DNA from: Thalassia testudinum
Taxonomy: Eukaryota > Streptophyta > Magnoliopsida > Alismatales > Hydrocharitaceae
DNA: 64,000 nucleotides
NCBI GenBank assembly: GCA_037157565.1
Contig: JAZHRO010000050.1
Coordinates: forward strand, 41,336,501 to 41,400,500
Direction: 5' to 3'
Below are positions 1 to 12,057 of the stretch, piece by piece. A model generated the notes under the pieces. That model was not told where the DNA came from. It saw only the letters and a program-made list of their open reading frames with translations, and did not search any database. Each line of letters starts with the position of its first letter. The first letter of the stretch is position 1. The position numbers were made by a program, and so were the translations under genes.

Positions 1-1
1 T

Positions 2-625
2 AAAATTTTCACTCCTTACCACCCCCAAACCAATGGCCAAGCAAAAGTTTCTAATCTAGAGATAAAAAATATTTTACAAAAGACAGTTAGGCCTGATCGT
101 AAAGACTTGTCCAATAAAATGGATGATGCTTTATGGGCCTACTGTACCGCTTTTAAAACCCTGCTAGGCATGTCTCCTTTCCATCTGATTTTTGGAAAGG
201 CATGCCATCTTCCGGTAGAACTCAAACATAGGTCTTTTTGGGCAATAAAACAATTGAATATGGACTTTTCTAAAGTCGATACCCACAGGAAATTGCAATT
301 AACTAAATTAGAAGAATTACGTAATTTTTCTTATGAAAACATGTGGATTTACAAAGATCGAACAAAGAAGTTTCATGATAAATATATCGTTTGGAAGCAT
401 TTTGACTTTAATCAACGCATTTGGCTTTTTGATGCAAGATTACATATTTTTTCTGGAAAATTAAAATCCAAGTGGACCAACCCTTTTATTGTCCTCAAAA
501 CATATCCATATGGCATTGTTGATCTTCAAGTCAACGGCCAGCGTTTAAAGCCCTATCTTGATAATATTCTTAATCTTCCTTCTGACACACTTGATTTAAT
601 CGACTTACCCACTGATGATCACTAA
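2..625 (+). pseudogene. Integrase C-terminal part of the element C1 polyprotein (partial)
   Basis: The fragment opens inside the integrase core with the HPQTNGQA motif (codons 6-13 of the fragment). It continues through the [16 protein letters not shown] and [13 protein letters not shown] blocks typical of Athila/Tat integrases and ends with the C-terminal RLKPYLDN block and a TAA stop. The glutamate of the DD(E) triad, expected right after the NGQA motif, is a lysine here (QAKVSN instead of the usual QAEVSN), so this copy would be catalytically dead even if complete. The frame is open from the left edge with no ATG of its own; the first in-frame ATG at 107 is internal. Function in life: integration of the retroelement cDNA. 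It is a decayed relic. Confidence 0.85.
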
Positions 626-637
626 TGCACTTCACAC

Positions 638-680
638 TCGACTAAATGGCGTAAAAGATAGCACTGGATGGGAGGTAACC
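638..680 (+). other. Conserved post-pol motif of element C1
   Basis: Just after the integrase stop comes a block with GGCGTAAAAGATAGCAC followed by GGGAGGTAACC. The same block (GGCGTAAAACTCAGCGC, GGGAGGCAACC) follows the A2 polyprotein at 27385-27429, and its first half recurs after the B2 ORF. It is a recurrent feature of Athila-type elements; its role is unknown to me. Confidence 0.6.
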
Positions 681-1661
681 ATCCTTTTTTTCGCTTTCCG
701 CTCTTTTTCTTTTCTTCAGAGGTGATGGGAACAACATCATGAGTCATAACTAGCTTAATTTGGTCTAAAAAGGTTGACAAATTCTCCTACATATCCATCA
801 AAATGTTTGAAGGGCACAATATCCTATTTTGAAAAGAAGAGAAGAATACAAGGATATTTCTACAAAATTAACAGCATTCCACAAATACAGATAACCACAC
901 GTTATTCTAGGGGTCTATTAAAGGTCATATGGTCATTAATGTCTCATAAGTTGGTCAATGCAAAATGAAATAGGTTTTCATGCATTTTAAGAATTAATGG
1001 ACATCTGAAACCCTAAAAATAGACCTGCTTAATTAACTAAGGTTCTAGTCAAGATAAAATTCACCTAAACCTTCTAAAAATCATAGAAAAATATTCCCTA
1101 AGGTTTGATACCTTTGATTGAACCATTGGAACCTATTTTGACCTAAAACAAAGTTGCAGACAGACAATTACCCTAATTTTGGTTTTTGCATAACCTACCC
1201 AGTAAAACTTGGTCAAAACTCAAATCTAACTTCAACATTAGATTCCTTGGATCCAAATTAGATTTGTTTCAAAATTTGGGCCTAATCTGAGATAATCTTG
1301 GCCTAGTTTGCATTTTAATCCTGTTCTAACTCTTTTTCTTACAAAAAGCCCCTCAACTTTCAGAAATACTTGCAAACTGCCCCCAAATTTGTCTTCTTCT
1401 TTGAATTTGGGTCCCTGCCTCCATGGTAGGTGTGAACCCAAAGATCCGAGATTCAAGAGAGAAGATCTCTCTCGTTTCAACTCTAAATCCATCCAAAATT
1501 GGAAGCATGATTGTTTAGGCAATCAGGAATCTATTAAACATCTTTTTAGGGTTTAAAATCAATCCTACAAGCCATGAAAATATTAGTATTTCAAAAACTC
1601 TTATTCCTTGAATTGCAAGCTCCCTCAAGCTCTTTCCTGATCTGAAGCTCAACCCAAGCTC

Positions 1662-1667
1662 TATAAA
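1662..1667 (+). promoter_or_regulatory. TATA box of LTR A1
   Basis: TATAAA in the context CTCTATAAAGCC occupies the same LTR position as the TATATAAG of A2 (19038) and the TATAAAAG of A3 (36977). It is probably the core of the ordinary Pol II LTR promoter. Confidence 0.55.
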
Positions 1668-2563
1668 GCCAAGCCATGCACAGTCTTACCTCCTTAGTGA
1701 GAATTTGAGCCAAAAACATCTCTTCTTCCTCAACCACTAGCTCGCTTCAAGCTCGCTCCGGCGACTCTCCACCTCCGACTTCTTCACCGGCCACCACATA
1801 CAATAGGCGACATGTTCTCCTTCCTCTTGTCTTTCCACACCTCGCAAAATCGGCGAGGTGCCCTCTAACCCTCCATCGTAGCCATTATCCACCTCCGGAA
1901 CACCTTCTTTCTTCGGCACCGGCCATACCAGACCCAACGCTTCCTTCGTCCTCCTTCATCTGCTAACTACCTCCGTCGAACCCTCATCATCTACTCATCT
2001 CTGCAGCATCTTCAGACCATCTTTTCGACCACCGTCGCGCCCTCCACACCTCCGTCTTCCACCTTGCCGGCATACCTCCGGCGAAGCATTCCCACAGCCA
2101 CAGACCATCTCTTCGCCTCCCATCGAGTAAGCGAGCATCACCTCTCTTCACTGATCAAAAGCCCCAAAGAAATTTGAGACTTTGATCATCCGTTCACTCC
2201 ACTGAACTCACACCTCTCTGCTCCATTGTCTAGAGGTAATCAGACCTCTACAGTCGCTCTTTCACCCTTCCACGCACACTACCACATTCGTCGTTCCACG
2301 ACGAAGGTTTTGAACTACTTTGACGTGGCTGAGAGGCCTTATTAGTGATTTCAGTTACGTAGGTTGTTGTGCCATTACCAAAGCTACCTCGAGAAAGCTC
2401 GAAGCATGTTCTTTAGACATCTGAGCCAAGTCTTCATCCCATGTGAAACGGATTCGCCTCAGGAACATTCCCAGGTGATCAATTGGGAGCATTGACCGCT
2501 TCAAGGATGCCAATTGAACAAGAGCTGTTGTTGCTACTGCACGCGAAGAACGGGGACTCAATA

Positions 2564-2605
2564 GTCCGCATCGTGGACTACCAAGCATTCAAAGCCACAT
2601 ATATT
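2564..2605 (+). promoter_or_regulatory. Decayed USE plus TATA module in LTR A1
   Basis: GTCCGCATCG (2564-2573) followed after 26 nt by TATATT (2600-2605) matches the position of the better preserved USE/TATA pair in A2 (19942-19983) and A3 (44048-44088). It lies about 902 bp after the TATA box, against about 904 in A2 and 899 in A3 once element E is removed. The USE has lost one base relative to GTCCCACATCG. Confidence 0.4.
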
Positions 2606-2806
2606 GAATTTGTGAAGAGGGCTTATCGCCCAAGATCACCAAGCGTCAGGTCCCCACTCACCTCCATTCGCACCCTCACCCACTACACCACGCCAGTGGG
2701 TTTGGACCTCTGACTGCATCCGATTACCCGATTAGCCTTGGGTTTGAGAAAAAGAACAAGAGATAGAGGAGAAATTGAGGAGGGTGGGGGGTTTTGCTTT
2801 GCAAAG

Positions 2807-5260
2807 TGATTGCGCAGCAATCATAGGTCTTAATTGACCTAAATTGGGCTAAAATTTAGCGTAAGTTAGGGTAATTCATGCATGCATAAGCATTATCTGC
2901 ATCTTTACTGCTTTACTTTAGTTATGCACAAAATAATGTTATAATGTGCTGATTAAGTGCATTATGTCAATTGTAGCTAATAAGCTAATCTGGAGCTGGA
3001 TCAGGAATAATGAGTGTTGCAGCAGAGCTGGAGTAGAAGCCTTAGATTAGACATAGGAATAATGATGTAAGGGAGTTAAGGTTTGCTATTCTACTAAGTA
3101 GGAATAAAGCTGTGAAGAGCTTAGGTCCATCCTAGCCCTAGGATAGCCTAGAGACTTCCCCAAGCCTTAGCCACCCTTAGATTAGGTCACAGCACCCTAG
3201 GAAGCCCTAAAACCCTAGTTCCAACCCTTATCTAGACGTCCAGATAAGCTATAGGATGTCTAGAACCCTTAGCCAACTCCCGCACACCTTAAATCCACTT
3301 CTGCTGTGTTATTGGACATCTAGACGGTTTGTCAGATGTCCAATTTCTGCAGAATACTGAAAATAGAACCTGGATTTCCCCCTGACTCAGATTGGTCATC
3401 CAGAACTGAAGTCTGGACTTCAGAATTTTGAGTATAAGTCGTCTGATCATGTTTTTGGACATCTGGAACTAGTCTCTAGTCCCTGTTTTGAGATTCAAGC
3501 CTTGATCTTGGATTTCTAGCTGCCTAGACCTAATCCCAACCCCATAGGAACCTAAATTAAGGTGTCCTAACCCTAGCACATCACCTCTAGACCTACCTAA
3601 AGACCTAATTAGGTCCTCACCAAACCCAATTGACTTAGATCAAAGTCAATTACCATCACCTAAGCCAATTGGACTCAACTGACTTAGATCAAAGTCAATT
3701 ACCATCACCTAAGCCAATTGGACTCATTGAGTCCAATTGAGCTCAAATCTCAACCTACACAAGTTCAATTGAACTCTGTGAGAGTCCAATTGACCTAAAC
3801 CCAACCTAATTGAATTTTTTCACTCTCAATTAGGTTTACACTCATTCAATTAAACTTAGGTTAAGTTTAATTGTAATTTCCCCTTAGCAACTAGGGCATG
3901 GAATCCTAATTCAAGGTATACACCTACCCAAACCCCTTAGGACCTAACCTAGACCTCTTAGACACCTAGGGCACGACCACACACACACACACACACCCAT
4001 TCACGCACCCACATTTCTCTAGAGTTCTCTAGAACCCTCTTGAAGTGGCTCCAACTCTTGGTTGCCAAATTTAGCAACCAAGAGGCATTCAATTCTTAGA
4101 TCCACAAATTATGGATCTAAGAACCACTTCTATCCTCTCTTGCCCGGCCACTCTTGGGCTCTCTCTAGAGAGTTCCACACTTCTCTTGACAGAATTCCTT
4201 AGGTCTATAAAAAGACCTAAGGGGTGGCCATTTTCACCCATCCACTTTTTGGCCATACATGCTTGGCTCCATCCACCTCCACTTAGGCTAGCCACCACCC
4301 TCTCCACTCCATCTCCACGAGATGAGCACTATCATGAAGGACACCATGCCAGGATGCTAGATCACTCCTCCAACATCTATCCAAGGGTCGGCCTAAGCTC
4401 CATTGGTCGCCCCTCATTCTCCTCTCTACCACTCCAAGGCCATCGGAGACCACCTCTGAATGCCCTCACTTCTGATAGATTAGTAACTAGCTCTTTACAT
4501 TTACTGCTTTTATTTATTGCTTAGTAGTGTAGTCCTTATTCTCTCCCAATGATGCATGTAAAATCCCCTTGTAGATTCTTGTATGCGATTGTTTTCTGGT
4601 AGCTAGATTTACATTTTAAGCATTTCTATACAAGCTTTCCTCTACAGTTCTTGTTGAAAACACCTCTCAAAATGAATGAATGAAAGATACATTTATATAG
4701 ATATATATATATATATCTGTATGTTTTGAAATCACCATGAGCTTATTGATTTCCTTCTTTTTTGTGTGATTCAAGTTGCCTATTTTCACTCATTTATCTA
4801 TTTCGCAACAAGCATATAGACGCATTTTCTGTAAATAGTCTCCACCTCAATAGAATCATGCACACAGAAACTCACACTTTCACCTTTGTGATCTATTTAA
4901 CACATGTGCACGTAATCAGGGTTCATAATGGAAGTGGTGAAATCTTAATCAGAAGACTGAAAATCAACGTGCGATTTTAAACAGAGTAGAACGGTAAAAG
5001 GTCGAATTCAAAAGTAAAACAAATGCCTCCCAGAGACGAACGACCGAGACTTAAAGTCTCGTTATCTTTAGAAAATAATTTTTGTTTGATCGTATTGCGC
5101 ACTATACTACAATGTTTTCCTATCAACACATGCTCTATGAGATACCAATAAATAAGCCCCAACACTTGGTCGTTGAAAGAGTTGTGTAAAGCCCTTATGG
5201 ATGAAGAGAAGAGAAAGGGTTGAGAGAGAAGAAGTAGAGAATAGTGCCTTTGCACTGTAG
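2807..5260 (+). repeat. Solo LTR B1 (family B); right boundary uncertain
   Basis: It starts with the palindrome TGATTGCGCAGCAATCA, exactly as the B2 LTRs do at 8175 and 15681, and follows them through the GGACGTC-type motifs, the (CA)n tract near 3977, the TATA box and the AT repeat near 4700. The close match ends around 5126. The left flank GCAAAG (2801-2806) recurs at 5260-5265 where A1 homology resumes, which would place the end near 5260. However, the last ~130 bp have no counterpart in B2 and do not end in CA. Either the end is a variant or part of the junction was rearranged. Confidence 0.7.
4206..4213 (+). promoter_or_regulatory. TATA box of LTR B1
   Basis: TATAAAAA in the context AGGTCTATAAAAAGACC. 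The same sequence lies in both B2 LTRs (9565 and 17050). Confidence 0.6.
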
Positions 5261-5661
5261 CAAAGATGAGTTTAAGTCGTCTGATCTGAAGCCTTGTCGT
5301 CTGATATCTCTGATAGTGCACTATGCACTTGAGTTTGCATGGATTAAACTTGCTTGATACTATTCAATTATTTGCTATTATTGTAATTAGTGATTCAAAT
5401 CACCATTTTACTCTAATCTTTTTGCATCATTGACATTTGCTCTTATATATACATCATTATTGGCTGGATTTCTCATTATAAATTGCTCATCTTTATGGTT
5501 ATATTGTGATCCTGAGGTTAATTGCAATACTTGCTACCAGTGAATGACCTCAAACTTTCTTAACGATCTTTAGAGTTACAAATTTTATTTGTTGACAAGC
5601 GATTTCGACTATACTGCAATGCAACAATTTTAAAACATCGATTTCGTGCGTTAACAAGAGG

Positions 5662-6989
5662 TTTTGATTATCCCGATTTTGATTGCCTTCACCAAGGTAA
5701 TCCCTTTTCCCTTCCTTTTGCATGAGGACATGCCACTATTTAAGCATGGCGGTGTTTTTAAATTTTGACGATCAAATCAGGATTTTTGAACCCTAAAAAC
5801 ATGCAATTTTCTTGTTTTATTTTTTGCTTGCATACCCCAACAAAAAATAAAAATAAAAATGTTGAAGACTTTTTAAGGAAATATTGAAATCGAGACTAAG
5901 GTTGAGCATTCACTTTGGGTACAATGGGATTTAATCCTTAACAAACTAGGGATAAGGATACGGATCTAATCATTAGAATTTCAGAGTCAACCTTTAGACT
6001 AGATCAGATATCCTTCTTTAAAATTCCACCTGAACTCAGGATAATTCAAGTGACTTGATCCTCTTTTGTAACGTGGAAAGTATCTAACTTAGTTTCTGAT
6101 TCAAAACTTGCATCTCATGAAAAATTTCTTGTGTCAAAATTCACACACAAGCCAACGCCTAAAGACAATTAAAATTTAGAAAAACCCTTTATTTGGCCTT
6201 AGTAAAAGTCCGAAGCAGATCATTGGTTTAAGTTCCCACCGCCGAGAAGGAGGAAAATGCCTCCTTTGAGGATGCGATGTTAACATGTTACCACCTCAGC
6301 ACCACTCTATATCTATATTTCATATCTTTAGATAGAGCATTAAGGTATACTTTTGTAGCTCAAGTGTCTTGGATGGTGCTCTACCCATAGCGTCGGAACA
6401 AGAGCTTGAGATTGCTTGGAGTGCCCCTCTACACCGCATCGTGTTTTGGAGTTGTGAGCTCCTAGGTGGTGTCACGGATAGTACTATCCCAGAGTACTGG
6501 CGCCAGAGCCCCGTCGAGGATTGGTAACGGGAATGATGATCCCGATACATCTGTTGTAAGACTAAGATAAGAATAAGCATGAGGGAGATAAAAAAAATAT
6601 AGTTTTAAGCCAAAAACACGCCCTTATAAATTTTCACTTTTCACAAGCATAGACACATGGCTTTAAAGGTTATTGCAAATTGCGAATCAGATTCAAGAGA
6701 TAGAAAAATCCCAAGTACAAAAATTTCGAGTCATCTAAATTAACAATGGGTTAATCTATGAATTTTTGGAGGATATATTGATCTTGATTCATCTAATTTT
6801 TGGATCCGAAAATAAATCCTGATGTTTCTCTTTAATAAATCCTTTACCTCCCATGTTTTAACCAACCAAGGTCTCGTGATCTCTTTATCCTTAAAAAAAA
6901 AAGTTGAAACAAATTAATTTTCCCAAAAATTCAGTTTTATAAAAACTTTTGTTTTGCTAAGAGACTAGCGAAAGGTAAGCATGGGGTTG
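5662..6989 (+). other. 3' untranslated region of element C1 with two polypurine-tract motifs
   Basis: No gene is visible. An internal polypurine-tract-like block (GAGGACATG ... AAGCATGGCGG) lies at 5724-5754, and the true tract AAGCATGGGGTTG abuts the LTR at 6989. Positions 6516-6556 (GAGGATTGGTAACGGGAA and following CCGATACA) match a block in the same region of A2 (28517-28562) and D (32866-32912, minus). This supports common ancestry of the three untranslated regions. Confidence 0.65.
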
Positions 6990-7750
6990 TGATAAATGGC
7001 AGTTTATCATCATTCTTATACCCTAAAACAAACCTATCTCTTAGGATTTTGACTACACAAACGAGTTTGTGGGTTGCATTTAGGCATCAATTAGGTTAGG
7101 CATGCATTGCATATTTTATTCTAGTTTTAATATGTTTATTTGAGTGTTAGGGGCAAACAAATAAATAGATCCTTAAAACCCTAGAACTCATGAATGCAAC
7201 TAGTGAAGAGGATGCTCATCCTAGCTAAGACTCAGCCAACTCTAGCTCATCATAGCTGGATACCAGCTCCCTTGGGTTAGGGTTAGCTCCATTCAGCTCC
7301 TCTTAGCTAAATGGCAGCTCAGGGCAGCTCATTTCAGATCAACCTAGCTCAAGTCAGCTCAAAACTAGCTCAACCTAGTTGAATCTAACTCATCTCAGCT
7401 TCAATCAATTCACTGGGAGCTCTAGCTAGCTCAACTAAGTTGACAAGAGTCCACCTCAGATCAAGACCATCTCTCTCCATCTCCACTGAGCTCATGGTAG
7501 CTGAACTCCCTCCAACTTAGCTACTACTTGCCCACTTAGTAGCTAAGCTAGCTTAGGAGTTATCATCAGAGGCAATTCCAGCTCAACCTAACTTCAGCTA
7601 GGTTGAAACTAGCTCAACTTAGCTCAACTACTCAAGCCTAGCTACTAGCATAAGAACTAGCTAGCTTAGCTAAGTAGTTGAGCTCCTCATGAAGACTTCC
7701 TCAGCAGATTCAACTCTAGTGCAGCTCCAATCAGTTGTCCCTTAGCTCCT
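6990..7750 (+). repeat. Truncated 3' LTR of element C1
   Basis: It starts TGATAAA-TGGCAG-TTTATCA directly after the polypurine tract. It shares the AGCT-rich body (many CTCAGCTC/TAGCTAG words) with solo LTR C2 at 55748-58275. It is cut after 761 bp by the LTR end of minus-strand element D at 7751. No promoter is included, because the TATA box of C2 lies about 1580 bp into the LTR. Confidence 0.8.
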
Positions 7751-8174
7751 TGATCGAGCGTGAAACATTGTTCGAAAATATGATCTAAGATTGCGTTGTA
7801 GTATAGAAATCGAGTGGTAAAACATGCAATCAAAATAGATGAAAAATAAATAACCACTCACAAGGGAGCGAGTCATCTCCACAGGGAGGCTTACATCTAT
7901 CAAAACTCGCACACGTTGAAAACAGATGTTTACAAATAATTTCACCAAGAAAAAAAGCCAAAATCCAAGTTAGATATGAGTTTAAATGAAAGTGCAACCT
8001 AATTTGGCAATTATGAGAAAACAAAGGAGACCACCTAAAATTTAACTCAAATAATTTTATCAAAAAAATGAGTTTGGCAATGGCATATCATGTAAAAACA
8101 AATGGAAAGGGAAACAGTGGATTCTCTTCGTGGCATTGGTGCACGTAAAGGACGCGATGATCGACGGTGAGGTG
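7751..8174 (-). repeat. Element D 3' LTR, distal (R/U5) piece
   Basis: Read on the minus strand this ends CACGCTCGATCA at 7751. It contains the CTCCCTGTGGAGATGACTCG block, the counterpart of CTCCCTGTGTTCGACC about 130 bp from the end of the A LTRs. It continues at 17779 after element B2; the bases AGGTG at 8170-8174 and 17774-17778 are the B2 target duplication. Confidence 0.7.
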
Positions 8175-10339
8175 TGATTGCGCAGCAATCATAGGTCTTA
8201 ATTGACCTAAATTAGGCTAGGACTTAGCATAAGTTAGGGTTATTCATGCATGCATACGCATTATCTGCATCTTTACTGCCTTTCTTTAGCTATGCATAAA
8301 ATAATGTTATAATGTGCTGATTAAGTGCATTATGTCGATTGCAGGGAATAAGCTGATCAGGAGCTGGATCTGAAGCTGGATCAGGTATAACGGGAGTTGT
8401 AGCAGAGCTGGAGCAGAAGGCCTAGTTTAGATATAGGAATAATAAAGTAAGGGGGTTAAAGGTTTTCTATTCTGTTAAGTAGAAATAAAGCAGTAAAATG
8501 TGAAGAGCTTAGGTCCATCCAAGCCCTAGGATAGCCTAGAGACTTCCCCAAGCCTTAGCCACCCTTAGATTAGGTCACAACACCCTAGGAAGCCCTAAAA
8601 CCCTAGTTCCAACCCTTCTCTGGACGTCCATAGAAGTTTTAAGACGTCCAGGACCCTTAGCCAACTCTCGCACACTTCAAACCCACTTCGGCAGTGTTAT
8701 TGGACGTCTAGACACTTTGTCAGATGTCCAATTTCTGCAGAATACCCAAAACAGAACCCGAAATCCTTCCTGACTCTGGTTAGACGTCCAGACAACAAGT
8801 CTGGACTTCTAATTTTTGAGTATAAGACGTCTTATTATATAATTAGACGTCTGATACTGCTCTCCAATTCCTGTTTTGAGATTTAAGCCTTGATCTTGGA
8901 TCTCTAGGTCCCTAAACCCAATTCCAACCTCATAGGAACCTAAATTAAGGTGCCCTAACCGAAGTACACCACCTCTAGACCTCCCTAAGGACTTAATTAG
9001 GTCCTCACTAAACCTAATTGACTTGGATCTTAGTCAATTCCATCAGCCTATTCAATTGAACTCATTGAGTCCAATTGAGCCCTGATCTCAGCACACACTG
9101 TCCCATTAGACTCAGTGAGAGTCCAATTGACCTAGACCTGACTTAATTGAGTTGTTTTACTCTCAATTAAGTTTTCACACACACAATTAAGCTTTTATTA
9201 AGTTTAATTGCACTTTAACTTATTGAATTAGGGTTTATAACCCTAATTTGAGATCTACATTGACCTAAACCCACTAGAACCCAACCTAATCAACCTAGCC
9301 ACCTATGTTTTGACCCACACACACCCACACACACACACACACACCATCCACATGAAAATATCTAGCCTAGAGTTCTCTAGAACTCTCTACCATGTGTGGT
9401 TGCCTTGGTTGCCAAAAATAGCAACCAAGAGCCATTCAATTTTTGGATCCACATTTGGTGGATCTAAAAACCACCATCCACCCTCTCTCTCTCACTCTCC
9501 CACGAGCTCCCACCATAGGCCTTCTAGAGAATTCCATAATTCTCTAGAGAGCTTCCCTTAGGTCTATAAAAAGGCCCCTTGGGTGGCCATTGGCACCCAT
9601 TCACTCCCTTGGCAATTACTCACCATTGGTGCCATTCACGCCACCTCCACTTAGCCACTCACTCCACCTCCACGAGCTCACTACCACCACCATGGAGGAC
9701 ACCATGCCGGGATGCTGGATCAACCCTACCTCTCTCCAAGGGTCGGCCTAAGCTACATTGGCCGCCCCTCATTCTCTTCTCAACCACTCCAAGGCCATCG
9801 GGGACCACCCCTGAATGCCCTCTATTCTTCTAGCTCTAGATCATGCTCTTCATAATTTTTATTGCTTTCATTTACTGCTTAGTAGAGTAGTTTCTCTTCT
9901 CCCCCAATGATGCATGCGAAATCCCCCCGTCGATTCTTGTATGCAATCGTTTTCTGGTATCTAGGTTTAATTTAAAGCATTCCTGTATAAGCTTTCCTCT
10001 AGATTTGCTGTACAAACAAGTCTCCCCCAATGAATGAATGAAAAATGCATTTATATATATATATATATCTCTTTATGTGTTTGAAATCACCATGAGCTGA
10101 ATGGTTATTTTATTTGCATGATTTAAGTGCCTGTTCTTTAACTGCCTATATATTCGCACCAGAATACTAAGTAGAGCAGCTTTAAGATCGATTTCAAAAA
10201 TAGAAACACGCCTCCCAGAGACGAACGACCGGGACTCTAGTCTCATTATTTTACAAGACAATATTTTTGACGAATGTTTTTGCACGACTATACTACGATT
10301 TTCGACAACTTTCAAATGCGCGAAAACGGCTTTTTGTCA
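8175..10339 (+). repeat. 5' LTR of element B2
   Basis: It runs from TGATTGCGCAGCAATCA to GGCTTTTTGTCA, with several GACGTC palindromes between about 8620 and 8860, a (CA)n microsatellite at 9313-9344 and an AT repeat near 10050. Relative to the 3' LTR it has extra segments near 8830 and 9600, so the two have diverged visibly since insertion. Confidence 0.92.
9565..9574 (+). promoter_or_regulatory. TATA box of the B2 5' LTR
   Basis: TATAAAAAGG lies in the context AGGTCTATAAAAAGG. It is the best core-promoter match in the LTR, about 1390 bp from its start, with transcription expected some 30 bp downstream. Confidence 0.65.
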
Positions 10340-10341
10340 AA

Positions 10342-10359
10342 TGGCGCCGTTGCCGGGGA
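10342..10359 (+). other. Primer-binding site of element B2
   Basis: TGGCGCCGTTGCCGGGGA begins two bases after the LTR end. The identical 18 bases prime A2 (20721-20738). In plant Athila-type elements this site is generally assigned to tRNA-Asp; I could not check the tRNA itself. Confidence 0.9.
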
Positions 10360-12057
10360 GGCAACATCATTTTTCTTGATTTCGATCTTTTACTTATCAT
10401 TGACAAATCTGCCTCTACTTCATTTTTTTTTGATGTGCAGGATAACACAGAAGAAAAACGGGATCTGCGCACATACCAAGCTCGGCGAAGAAAAATCAGG
10501 TGCACATCATCTATCTTAGATTAGGTTTCTCTTTCTGAATCGTAGGAGTAGATGTACTTGTTGCAATTTCCTTTGAAAAATTCTTTGTGAAAAAAAAAAT
10601 TTCTCATTTTCATGCTAAAGAAAAAAAATAAAAAGAAAAAATTTTGAAAAAAAATCTAGATTAGGTTTTCTATTGAATCTAGGTTAGAAAAAAAAAAGAA
10701 AAAAAAAGAGATATTTCTGTTTGAATCTTTTGAAAAATTCTTTTTTTTAAAAAAATGAAAAAATAGCAAAAAGTGCAAAAGATTTTTTTTTTAAAAAAAG
10801 CATTTTTGGTGGAAGGCTTGAATTTCAAATTCAAACCTCTTCAAAAGCTTTTCCACCACCTTTTGATTTTTGGCCAGATTTCAAATCTCACTTGAAAATT
10901 CGATTGCCAAAAAATTTGCTAGTGAAAAATTCTAAAATTTGGGCAAAACCTTGAATTTCAAACCATCTTTCAAATGCCACCATTACTTTGAAAAAACTTT
11001 AAATATAAAATTTTTAAAAATTCACGAAGTGTATGGGGGTCAGATTGACCCAGATTCAAAAATTTTGAAATTTCAAAAATCGATTCTAAGAAATCTGTGG
11101 ATCTTTTTTGACTAAAAATGGTGGGGTTTGAAAGCTGATCTAATTTTATTTATTTTCCATATTTTTGCCGAATTTTTGAAGATCATTTGATACTATTTCA
11201 AGGCGAAAAATCGTCCAGGGGTCAAAGTTCCAAATCTAAACCCCTGATATTTAGAATTCCCTAAAAATTCGGTTGAAACAGCAAAAATTCCAAAAAAATA
11301 TTCTCTAAAAAAATAATTGAAATAGGAATCAACTCGCAAAATTTCAAATTAATTGGATTCCAATTATTATCAGAGAATCTACATTATTTTTGTGGTCTGT
11401 TGAAATAAAAAGAAAAAAAAACCCTAGAAGTGCATGCAACTTAGGTTGAACCTTTAGGGTCACAACTAGAGACCACACTTTTGGATAACCTAGAATTAAT
11501 CAAGTCTAGTTAGCCGGTGAGCTTGGTCACCTTGTGGGCCACTCACCACAAACCCCACTGAAGAAAATAGGTTAAAAATAATTTTAAAACACGAATTCAA
11601 CCCGAGTTCGTTGTCGTACTACTGAACGAATTTAATCTCTCTTGCCAAACCTGGTGACTAAGCCTGCGGGGTAGTGTCAAACGACCGTGGCTCGGGGGTC
11701 AACGGAACCGGAGGCATAAGCAAAAGGAAGAACCTTCCCCTTAGTCCCCTCGTAACCAGACTGGCTGGGTTAGCTTGAGAGGCGGGATTCACGTTCAGTC
11801 GGTTGTACAACGAACTTACCTTCAGGAATTCAAATCCCTAACGAAAAATCTGGTCACCAGATTTATAAGGACCATTTGATTGACAGGGCCTTAGCCTTGC
11901 TCTGCGTGGCTACACCAACCCAGGGGTTGGGCGGTGTATGCACGGAAGGAGGTCACTTCGACCTCACTTGGTTGGACCTTGGGAGCCACTCCCAAGGAGG
12001 CGAGTCACCTCGCCTGGACCATCTTCTCACCCCATTTCTTCTATCTGCTGAGCCGCA
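10360..12057 (+). other. Leader of element B2, no gene seen
   Basis: The first kilobase is very A/T-rich with long A runs (10600-10800). It holds an imperfect inverted repeat at about 10808-10860 (GGTGGAA ... TTCCACC). The second part (11440-12050) is more balanced and lacks long frames. Short frames here are not supported by anything else. Confidence 0.5.

Larger units (their letters stand above)
723..5656 (+). repeat. Solo LTR A1 (family A), interrupted by solo LTR B1
   Basis: It starts TGATGGGAACAACATCA and ends GCGTTAACA. It is flanked by the 5-bp duplication AGAGG at 718-722 and 5657-5661. There is no internal region, so this is a solo LTR left by LTR-LTR recombination. It aligns by eye along its length with the LTRs of A2 (18100-20717) and with A3 (36040-45236). 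The homology is broken at 2807 by a family B LTR and resumes near 5261. It is the most diverged of the A copies. Reading frames inside it show no relation to known proteins. Confidence 0.85.
1..7750 (+). mobile_element. Element C1: 3' part of an Athila-like Ty3/gypsy retrotransposon, split by nested insertions
   Basis: This is the oldest plus-strand layer. It comprises the integrase end (2-625), a 3' untranslated region (626-722 and 5662-6989) and the first 761 bp of the 3' LTR (6990-7750). The two halves of the untranslated region are separated by solo LTR A1 with its AGAGG duplication, so they were once contiguous. The LTR part matches the first quarter of the complete C solo LTR at 55748-58275 and stops abruptly at 7750, where the TG end of minus-strand element D begins. 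The remaining C LTR is expected beyond the right edge of the window. Most of gag-pol lies off the left edge. Confidence 0.85.

Noticed and set aside
4111..4524. 137-codon frame in solo LTR B1
   Set aside because: The corresponding region of the B2 LTRs is not open in this frame, and no domain is recognisable.
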